Below are positions 1 to 4,770 of a stretch of 7,233 nucleotides of DNA, one piece after another. The stretch comes from an uncultured Coriobacteriaceae bacterium. Its GTDB lineage: Bacteria; Actinomycetota; Coriobacteriia; Coriobacteriales; Atopobiaceae. The notes beneath the pieces were generated by a model. That model did not search any database and was not told where the DNA came from. It worked only from the letters and a program-made list of their open reading frames with translations. Every line of letters starts with the position of its first letter. The first letter of the stretch is position 1. The DNA is taken from the NCBI GenBank assembly GCA_947367165.1, contig CANBCO010000015.1:1-7233 (forward strand). Direction: 5' to 3'. The position numbers were made by a program, and so were the translations under genes.

Positions 1-1695
1 TAGAGGAGAACGTGAGCGACGGATTGCCTTGGCAACGCTTTCTACGGCCTCGTCTTGGCCAATCACGCGCTCGTGAAGTGCCCCTTCTGCTCTTAAGAGT
101 TTTGAGGCTTCTTCCTCGGTTAAGTTTGAAACGGGAACGCCTGTAATGAAGCTTACAATGGCGGCAATATCGTCTGCATTCACTTCTACGGTGTCAGCAT
201 TTAAAGAGTTGTGCCAAGCTTCTTCAAGCTCTTCTCGGCGTTTTATAAGGGCACGCTCGCTATCTCTAAGCTGCGCAGCATGCTCAAACTCTTGACGAGC
301 CGCAGCTAAGTCTTTTTCGTGCTGGATCTGCTTAAGCTCGCTGTCGCACTCTATAATCTCATCTGGCACTACCACTTTATGAACGCGTGTGTGAGCTCCT
401 GCCTCGTCAATAACATCGATTGCTTTGTCGGGCAAAAAGCGGTCTTGAATATAGCGCGAAGAGAGAAGTGCTGCTGCCTCAATGGCTTCTGGCGTATAAC
501 GCACATGATGGTGCTTTTCATAGCGCCCCTGCAAGCCACGCAAGATCTCAATGGTGTCTGCCACGCTTGGCTCATCAATGTTTACCGGCTGAAAACGACG
601 CTCAAAAGCAGAGTCTTTTTCAATGTGTTTTCTGTACTCTTCTGCCGTGGTGGCTCCTATGACCTGGATTTCTCCCCGAGACAAAGGTGGCTTTAAAATC
701 GATGCGGCGTCCATGGAGCCTTCTGCGCTTCCTGCACCAATTAAGGTGTGAAGCTCATCAATAAACAAGATGATGGAAGGGTTAGCGCTTACCTCAGCAA
801 TAACGCGTTTTAGGCGTTCTTCAAACTCACCTCTAAACTTTGAACCCGCTACCATAGCAGCAATGTCAAGCGTCCAAATCTCGCGGCCACGAAGTGCCTC
901 TGGCACCGAGCCAGATACGATAAGCTGCGCAAGCCCCTCTGCAATAGCGGTTTTTCCAACCCCAGGGTCACCCAAGATAAGAGGGTTGTTTTTTTGGCGA
1001 CGCGCAAGTACTTGCATAACGCGCTCTACCTCGCGCTCGCGTCCTATGACCGGGTCGAGCGTGCCATCTTGTGCAAGCTTGGTAAGATTTCTGCCATACG
1101 ACTCTAACAAAGGCCCCTCATCTTGCTGCGGCATCACAGGAATAGCCTGCATTCCTGGAGGCATCCCTGGAATTCCTGGCATGCCTTGCGGCATTCCCGA
1201 GCGACCCGCTTGCCCCTGCCCAGCCTGACCTGCACCTGGACCTCCAGCAGGATTTCCGCTCTGCATAAGCTTTTCAATCTCGCGCTTAACCGCCTCGTCG
1301 CTAATGCCCATCTGGGCTAAGATTTGGAGTGCCATAGATTGCCCTTCTCGGACAATGCCAAGCAAAAGATGCTCGGTAGAAATGTGCATCTGACCACGCG
1401 TTATGGTTTCTCGGTATGCACCTTCTAAGACGCGCTTGGTGCGCGGAGTAAACGGAATGTGCCCACCAGAATCTGCTTGTGTAGGCGCTTTTGCACTCGT
1501 CGCAGCAACTAGATTTTTAGCCTGTTCGTAATCTGCGCCAAGCGCGCTTAGCGCAGCAGAAGCAATACCATCTTCTTGCCTCATCAAGGCAAGAAGCACG
1601 TGTTCTGTTCCTACATATGCTTGCCCAAGGCTACGTGCCTCATCTTGAGCAAGACTCAAAGCCTGTCGGGCTCGTTCTGTAAACTTATCAAACAT
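1..1695 (-). CDS. clpC: ATP-dependent Clp protease ATP-binding subunit ClpC (3'-truncated by window edge)
   Basis: AAA+ unfoldase that feeds substrates to the ClpP peptidase in cytoplasmic protein quality control. The frame opens with ATG at 1695, preceded by AAAGGGG 8 nt upstream, and stays open to base 1, giving 565 codons of a family usually about 850 residues long. Residues 1-145 form the double Clp_N repeat (YVGTEHVLLAL and HISTEHLLLGI). The first AAA+ domain starts near residue 193, with Walker A GDPGVGKT at 242-249, Walker B FIDE at 311-314, GATT at 347-350 and arginine-finger region FERRF at 364-368. Residues about 452-494 are the UVR-type middle domain (FEHAAQLRD), which separates ClpC from ClpA and ClpB. 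The second AAA+ domain is just starting (ERVIGQDEAV) when the window ends. An odd 45-residue Gly/Met/Pro-rich linker sits at residues 147-191. The gene follows lysS by 15 nt, so the two are probably cotranscribed. No ctsR or mcsAB is seen in the window. Identification is very secure. Confidence 0.97.
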   Translation of the reverse strand, partial: MFDKFTERARQALSLAQDEARSLGQAYVGTEHVLLALMRQEDGIASAALSALGADYEQAKNLVAATSAKAPTQADSGGHIPFTPRTKRVLEGAYRETITRGQMHISTEHLLLGIVREGQSMALQILAQMGISDEAVKREIEKLMQSGNPAGGPGAGQAGQGQAGRSGMPQGMPGIPGMPPGMQAIPVMPQQDEGPLLESYGRNLTKLAQDGTLDPVIGREREVERVMQVLARRQKNNPLILGDPGVGKTAIAEGLAQLIVSGSVPEALRGREIWTLDIAAMVAGSKFRGEFEERLKRVIAEVSANPSIILFIDELHTLIGAGSAEGSMDAASILKPPLSRGEIQVIGATTAEEYRKHIEKDSAFERRFQPVNIDEPSVADTIEILRGLQGRYEKHHHVRYTPEAIEAAALLSSRYIQDRFLPDKAIDVIDEAGAHTRVHKVVVPDEIIECDSELKQIQHEKDLAAARQEFEHAAQLRDSERALIKRREELEEAWHNSLNADTVEVNADDIAAIVSFITGVPVSNLTEEEASKLLRAEGALHERVIGQDEAVESVAKAIRRSRSPL

Positions 1696-1710
1696 AGGCC
1701 TATCCCCTTT

Positions 1711-3312
1711 CTATGAGATACCTTCGGGACGCATATGCGGGAAGGGTAATACGTCTCGAATGGAAGGTTGATTAAGTAGTAGCATCGCCATGCGATCGAT
1801 GCCAATGCCAATTCCTCCAGTTGGAGGTAGTCCATATTCTAACGCTCGGATATAGTCTTTGTCAAATTCCATCGCCTCATCGTCGCCTGCTTCTTTGGCT
1901 GCTACCTGCGCTAAAAAGCGTTCTTCTTGGTCAACCGGGTCGTTAAGCTCAGAAAAAGCGTTAGCATATTCATGCCCCAAAATGACAAGCTCAAAACGGT
2001 CAGTCACACGCGGGTCATCTGCATTCTTTTTTGCCAGCGGAGAGACCTCCACGGGATGGTGTGTCACAAACGTGGGGTTCACAATGGTGTGTTCTACCAG
2101 GGCATCATACAGGTCTGCAATGATGACGCCGGCGCTTTTCTCGGCAGCGTCTTCAATATGGTGTTTTTCACACAAGCCGAGAAGAACCTCACGGGGCGTA
2201 TCTAGCGACACCGCTTCGCCACACGCCTCACTCACAAGCTCGCTCATAGAAGCGCTGCGCCACGTTCCGGAAAGATCTACTTGCTGGCCTTGGAATTCAA
2301 CGATTTCGCTAGTGCAGACCTCGGCCATGGCGGCTTTAAAGATCCCTTCGCAAAGGCGTTTCATGCCCTCCATGTCGCTATAGGCACAGTACGCCTCTAT
2401 CGTGGTGAACTCAGGATTGTGGACTTGATCCATACCTTCATTTCTAAACTGCCTACCCAGCTCATACACGCGCTCCATGCCGCCTACCACTAGGCGCTTT
2501 AAGTGAAGCTCGGTAGCAATGCGCAGGTAGAAGTCCATATTGAGCGCGTTATGGTGCGTGATGAAAGGCCGCGCATTTGCGCCTCCCAGCGTGTACTGCA
2601 AAATGGGCGTTTCTACCTCATAGTAGCCAAGGCTGTCCATGTAGCGCCGTATCGCAGAAATCATGCGGCTGCGTGCTTTAAAAACGTGCAGTACCTCAGG
2701 GTTTGCAATCATGTCGGCATAGCGTTGCCGGTAGCGGGTCTCTTTGTCTGAAAGGCCGTGGAACTTCTCGGGAAGCGGGGTAAGTGCTTTGGACAGCATA
2801 GTGACCTCCGTTGGAGCCACCGAAAGCTGGCCGCGCTTTGAGCGCATCACACATCCTTTTATGCCAATAAAGTCGCCTAAATCAAGCTGCTTTATAGCTT
2901 CCCAGGCATCTGCGGTAGGAAAGTTATCAATCCGGAAGAAAAGCTGGATGGGGCCTGTAGCGTCACGAAGTACAAAGAAAGCAATTTTTCCTTGACGGCG
3001 GATGGTCATAATGCGGCCTGCAAGCACAACTTCATCGGTGGTTGTGGCGCCGTTTTCCAGCTCTTTGTAGGTGGCCTCAAGCTCTTCTGCGGTCGCGCTT
3101 GGATGAAACGTTGCAGGATAAGGCTGCATGCCGGAAGCAAGGAGAGCAGCGCGCTTTTCTCGGCGAAGTGCGCGTTCGTCTGTGCTTGCTTGTGTGCCCT
3201 GGCCTGGGTTTGCGCCTGTGGTCTTGCCTGACTTCGCTTCAGTGCTTGCACCTGCGCCCATGCCTGCGTTCGCGCCTTCCTGCGTCTTTGTTTGTGGGTC
3301 CGCCTCTGCCAT
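1711..3312 (-). CDS. lysS: Lysine--tRNA ligase (class II lysyl-tRNA synthetase)
   Basis: Cytoplasmic enzyme that charges tRNA-Lys with lysine using ATP. The 533-residue protein has an N-terminal OB-fold anticodon-binding domain (about residues 95-175: VVLAGRIMTIRRQGKIAFF) and a class II catalytic core. Visible motifs are motif 1 around 224-238 (SLGYYEVETPIL), the LysS signature GGANARPFITHHNAL at 243-257, motif 2 FRNEGMDQVHNPEFT at 289-303 and motif 3 GLPPTGGIGIGIDRM at 494-508, with the C-terminus VLPFPHMRP typical of the family. I chose ATG at 3312 because AAAAGGAG lies 6 nt upstream. The frame extends 7 codons further to a TTG at 3333, but the ribosome binding site would then lie inside the coding region. 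The first ~44 residues are a low-complexity Ala/Gly/Thr-rich extension (GANAGMGAGAS) before the usual start of homology (ERALRREKRAALLASGMQPYP). The gene lies between greA and clpC, and a hairpin in the greA-lysS gap may tune its expression. Confidence 0.97.
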   Translation of the reverse strand: MAEADPQTKTQEGANAGMGAGASTEAKSGKTTGANPGQGTQASTDERALRREKRAALLASGMQPYPATFHPSATAEELEATYKELENGATTTDEVVLAGRIMTIRRQGKIAFFVLRDATGPIQLFFRIDNFPTADAWEAIKQLDLGDFIGIKGCVMRSKRGQLSVAPTEVTMLSKALTPLPEKFHGLSDKETRYRQRYADMIANPEVLHVFKARSRMISAIRRYMDSLGYYEVETPILQYTLGGANARPFITHHNALNMDFYLRIATELHLKRLVVGGMERVYELGRQFRNEGMDQVHNPEFTTIEAYCAYSDMEGMKRLCEGIFKAAMAEVCTSEIVEFQGQQVDLSGTWRSASMSELVSEACGEAVSLDTPREVLLGLCEKHHIEDAAEKSAGVIIADLYDALVEHTIVNPTFVTHHPVEVSPLAKKNADDPRVTDRFELVILGHEYANAFSELNDPVDQEERFLAQVAAKEAGDDEAMEFDKDYIRALEYGLPPTGGIGIGIDRMAMLLLNQPSIRDVLPFPHMRPEGIS

Positions 3313-3335
3313 GTTGTACTCCTTTTCTAGCAAAA

Positions 3336-3365
3336 CACCCGCTTACGCGCTTGCATAAGCGGGTG
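3336..3365 (-). terminator. Hairpin with short T run between greA and lysS (attenuator or weak terminator)
   Basis: A perfect 10-bp inverted repeat, CACCCGCTTA (3336-3345) and TAAGCGGGTG (3356-3365), encloses a 10-nt loop. On the minus strand the hairpin is followed by TTTTG, which resembles an intrinsic terminator with a short U tract. It begins 25 nt after the greA stop and ends 23 nt before the lysS start, which leaves no room for a normal promoter between it and lysS. Expression of lysS and clpC must therefore come from readthrough past it or from a promoter inside greA. An RNA-processing or stability element is the alternative. Confidence 0.6.
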
Positions 3366-3390
3366 AAATTGTTGTCTTAAGCCCGCGTGT

Positions 3391-3864
3391 TTACTGTTCG
3401 ATTTTTTCGATTTTGAACTCGGCTTTTTTACCGCTTGGGGTCACTACCTTGATGGTGTCGCCTTTTTTCTTGCCCATAAGTGCTGCTCCAACTGGACTTT
3501 CATTTGAAATGCGGTTATGAAGCGAGTCGGTCTCTGTGGTGCCTACAAGCGTGTAGGTGATGCTTTGCTTGGCACCTTTTGCCTTGATGGTGACCTGTGA
3601 GCCAATCGAGACGGCACCTGTAACTCCGGCCTCGGCAATTTTTGCGCGCGAAAGAATGTTTCTAATCTCTGTGATGCGCGCTTCGTTTTTTGCCTGCTCC
3701 TCTTTGGCCGCGTCGTACTCTGCGTTTTCTGAGAGGTCGCCAAAGTCCTTAGCGGTTTTGATTTGCTCGGTAATCTCTTTTAAGTGCTCACCCTCGCGCC
3801 AGCTCAGCTCATCTTCAAGCTTTTGACGTCCATCCAGAGTTAAAATCAAGTCTTGTTCTGCCAT
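3391..3864 (-). CDS. greA: Transcription elongation factor GreA
   Basis: GreA enters the secondary channel of RNA polymerase and stimulates cleavage of backtracked nascent RNA, releasing stalled complexes. The 157-residue length is normal for the family. The N-terminal coiled coil carries the tip motif GDLSENAEYDAAKEEQ (residues 42-57), with the acidic pair D43 and E46 that positions the catalytic metal. The C-terminal FKBP-like domain shows ISNESPVGAALMGKKKGD (119-136). The start is ATG at 3864, with AAGGA 8 nt upstream. An in-frame ATG at 3873 is ruled out because the Shine-Dalgarno sequence directly abuts it. The tatA stop codon ends 1 nt before this start, which implies cotranscription and probably coupled translation. 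The frame is also open far upstream (to 3987), but that part is the tatA gene read in another frame. Confidence 0.97.
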   Translation of the reverse strand: MAEQDLILTLDGRQKLEDELSWREGEHLKEITEQIKTAKDFGDLSENAEYDAAKEEQAKNEARITEIRNILSRAKIAEAGVTGAVSIGSQVTIKAKGAKQSITYTLVGTTETDSLHNRISNESPVGAALMGKKKGDTIKVVTPSGKKAEFKIEKIEQ

Positions 3865-3865
3865 C

Positions 3866-4132
3866 TTATGCATCCTTGCTGTCAGTTGTCGCTTCTTCCT
3901 TCTCGTTTGAAGCTGCTTTTGCGGTGCTCGCTTCTGCCTTGGTCGCGCTCGCATCTGCCTTCGCCGAGCCCGCCTCTGCTTTGTCATCGCTTGCGCCGTC
4001 TTCCATGCCCTTCTTAAAGTTCTTCACAGTTTTTCCCACAGCTTCTCCCAGCTCAGGCAATTTTGATCCGCCAAAGAGCAGCAGAATAATCGCGAGAATG
4101 ATAATTAATTCAAAAGGACCTATTGGACCCAT
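3866..4132 (-). CDS. tatA: Sec-independent (twin-arginine) translocase subunit TatA
   Basis: Small membrane protein of 88 residues from the TatA/B/E family, which forms the protein-conducting part of the Tat pathway for folded proteins with twin-arginine signals. It begins MGPIGPFELIIILAI. Residues 7-20 form a single transmembrane helix, followed by the family hinge LFGGSKLPELGEAVGK (19-34) and an amphipathic helix (TVKNFKKGMEDG). Residues about 48-88 are a charged Ala/Lys/Glu-rich tail (KAEAGSAKADASATKAEAS) that is variable in the family. The start is ATG at 4132, with AAAGG 6 nt upstream and a promoter about 40 nt away. A longer in-frame reading to 4345 would run through the promoter and intergenic repeats and is rejected. 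No tatC is visible nearby, so the TatC partner must be encoded elsewhere. It leads the run into greA. TatA and TatE cannot be told apart from sequence alone. Confidence 0.93.
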   Translation of the reverse strand: MGPIGPFELIIILAIILLLFGGSKLPELGEAVGKTVKNFKKGMEDGASDDKAEAGSAKADASATKAEASTAKAASNEKEEATTDSKDA

Positions 4133-4169
4133 GAGCCACCTTTCGTCTGTTCCGTTTTTGCAAGGATTT

Positions 4170-4199
4170 ATTCTAGCATACTCATACCTACCTTGCCAA
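4170..4199 (-). promoter_or_regulatory. Sigma-70-type promoter of tatA-greA
   Basis: Read on the minus strand, TTGGCA (4194-4199) is a good -35 and TAGAAT (4170-4175) a good -10, separated by 18 nt. The -10 is preceded by TGC (4176-4178), forming an extended -10. The predicted start near 4163 leaves a leader of about 30 nt before the tatA ATG, with a Shine-Dalgarno site in it and no room for a riboswitch. Confidence 0.65.
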
Positions 4200-4227
4200 G
4201 ACGAGGTCTTCTCTGCCTGCGATGTCG

Positions 4228-4338
4228 TTTTTGACCAATACGTCCCAATTGTTCCATTTCCTCGCCGAGAAACCCAGGCGTCTCCTCCCTTTTTGAACAA
4301 TTGCCCCCAATTGTTTACTTTTCCAGCCGAGAAACCCA
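4228..4338. repeat. Two 49-bp direct repeats upstream of the tatA promoter
   Basis: Unit 1 (4228-4276) and unit 2 (4290-4338) align without gaps at a 62-bp period. Both run TTTTTGA(C/A)CAAT, then CCCAATTGTT, then GCCGAGAAACCCA. The last 33 bp match at 27 positions. Unit 2 contains a perfect inverted repeat AACAATTG-CCCC-CAATTGTT (4296-4315); unit 1 has a degenerate version. They begin 28 bp upstream of the tatA -35 box, so they could be regulator-binding sites, or remnants of a duplicated intergenic segment. Function is not known. Confidence 0.6.
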
Positions 4339-4376
4339 ACGGCAAAAAGTGTAGGGCACGTGCTCAGTTCGGGCGG

Positions 4377-4461
4377 AAAAGAATAGGGTGCGTGCTCAAA
4401 CAGTCCTCGACCGCGCCAAGGCGCAGGTCTTTAGAAACTGCGCGCGCTACCCTATTCTTTT
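4377..4461. repeat. Composite palindrome copy B (85 bp, altered but still pairing arms)
   Basis: The outer arms are AAAAGAATAGGGT (4377-4389) and ACCCTATTCTTTT (4449-4461), a perfect 13-bp pairing with a different sequence from copies A and C. Inside is the conserved stretch GCTCAAACAGTCCTCGACC, an inner hairpin GCGCC-AA-GGCGC (4413-4424) closed by GACC/GGTC, then TTTAGAAACTGCGCGCG. A T run follows on both strands (TTTTT at 4458-4462 on plus, TTCTTTT on minus), so it could terminate transcription in either direction. Confidence 0.8.
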
Positions 4462-4463
4462 TC

Positions 4464-4553
4464 TTGACTGCATATTATTCTTGCAAAATGCTTATTTCCT
4501 GTAAACGAAGAATAGCTGTCTTATGCGCTCAAGAAGAAGGGCACCACGAACAT
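4464..4553. other. Unassigned AT-rich segment between copy B and the right arm of copy A
   Basis: About 90 bp with no supported gene. A 10-codon minus-strand ORF (MFVVPFFLSA, ATG at 4553) has no ribosome binding site. TTGACT at 4464 resembles a -35 on the plus strand but has no matching -10 at the right distance. The segment is probably intergenic filler or the remnant of whatever separated the two halves of copy A. Confidence 0.4.
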
Positions 4554-4600
4554 AAACTGCGCGCGTTGCCCTACACTTTCTTGCTTAAACAGGCGAGTCT

Positions 4601-4612
4601 TCTTCTAGAAGA
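4601..4612. repeat. 12-bp perfect palindrome TCTTCTAGAAGA
   Basis: This site is its own reverse complement and lies in the spacer between the right end of copy A and copy C, just outside the shared 47-bp block. It could be a dimeric regulator site or chance. Nothing in the context assigns it a role. Confidence 0.35.
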
Positions 4613-4661
4613 TTTACCCAAAGGAAGGACGGAAAGGGTGCCATGCTCAATTCGGGACGGC

Positions 4662-4744
4662 AAAAAGTGTAGGGCACGTGCTCAAACAGTCCTCGACCGC
4701 ACTGCGTGCGGTCTTTAGAAACTGCGCGCGTTGCCCTACACTTT
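4662..4744 (-). terminator. Composite palindrome copy C, probable terminator of the surface-protein gene
   Basis: On the minus strand this lies 26 nt after the surface-protein stop codon. The outer stem pairs TGCCCTACACTTT (4732-4744) with AAAGTGTAGGGCA (4664-4676) over 13 bp and is followed on the minus strand by T5 (4662-4666), the classic intrinsic-terminator layout. The structure inside is more elaborate than a plain terminator: a 5-bp stem (CGTGC with GCGCG), a 4-bp stem (CAGT with ACTG), an asymmetric internal loop, and an 8-bp hairpin GACCGCAC-TGC-GTGCGGTC (4695-4713). The same internal sequences recur in copy B, which suggests a conserved folded element and not only a terminator. Confidence 0.7.
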
Positions 4745-4770
4745 CTTGCTTAAACAGGCGAGTCTGCTTG

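Larger units (their letters stand above)
4346..4579. repeat. Split copy A of composite palindrome (outer arms, with copy B nested inside)
   Basis: The left arm AAAGTGTAGGGCA (4346-4358) and right arm TGCCCTACACTTT (4567-4579) are perfect complements, 208 bp apart. The left part, 4339-4366, is identical over 28 bp to 4657-4684. The right part, 4554-4600, is identical over about 47 bp to 4719-4765. The two halves are therefore the ends of the same element that is intact at 4664-4744, and copy B plus about 90 bp of unexplained sequence now lies between them. Nested insertion or duplication with deletion would both explain this. Confidence 0.8.

Noticed and set aside
770..1228. 152-residue plus-strand ORF
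   Set aside because: It lies antisense to clpC, whose motifs (Walker A/B, UVR) are unmistakable. The composition is that of a reversed coding strand, and there is no plausible ribosome binding site or family.
1859..2383. 174-residue plus-strand ORF
   Set aside because: It is antisense to lysS across its catalytic domain; Ser-rich shadow translation with no recognisable motif.
3313..3333. TTG start for lysS 7 codons upstream
   Set aside because: The GGAG that serves the ATG at 3312 would be codons of the protein, and nothing resembling a ribosome binding site precedes the TTG.
3865..3987. 41-codon Arg/Lys-rich upstream extension of greA
   Set aside because: This is the tatA tail read in another frame. 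The conserved GreA N-terminus starts at 3864 with a well-spaced AAGGA.
4133..4345. 71-codon in-frame upstream extension of tatA
   Set aside because: It would place the promoter and the direct repeats inside the gene and destroy the normal N-terminus (GPFELIIILAI). The ATG at 4132 has its own Shine-Dalgarno site.
4521..4553. Minus-strand mini-ORF MFVVPFFLSA
   Set aside because: Ten codons, no ribosome binding site, and its start overlaps the edge of a repeat arm.
3876..4718. 280-residue plus-strand ORF
   Set aside because: It runs antisense through tatA, its promoter and then across the palindromic repeats. Arg/Ser-rich repeat translation, no domain.
4228..4765. CRISPR array or tRNA-like cluster
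   Set aside because: The repeats are few, unequal in length and unevenly spaced, with no unique spacers of constant size. None folds as a cloverleaf with an anticodon arm and T-loop.
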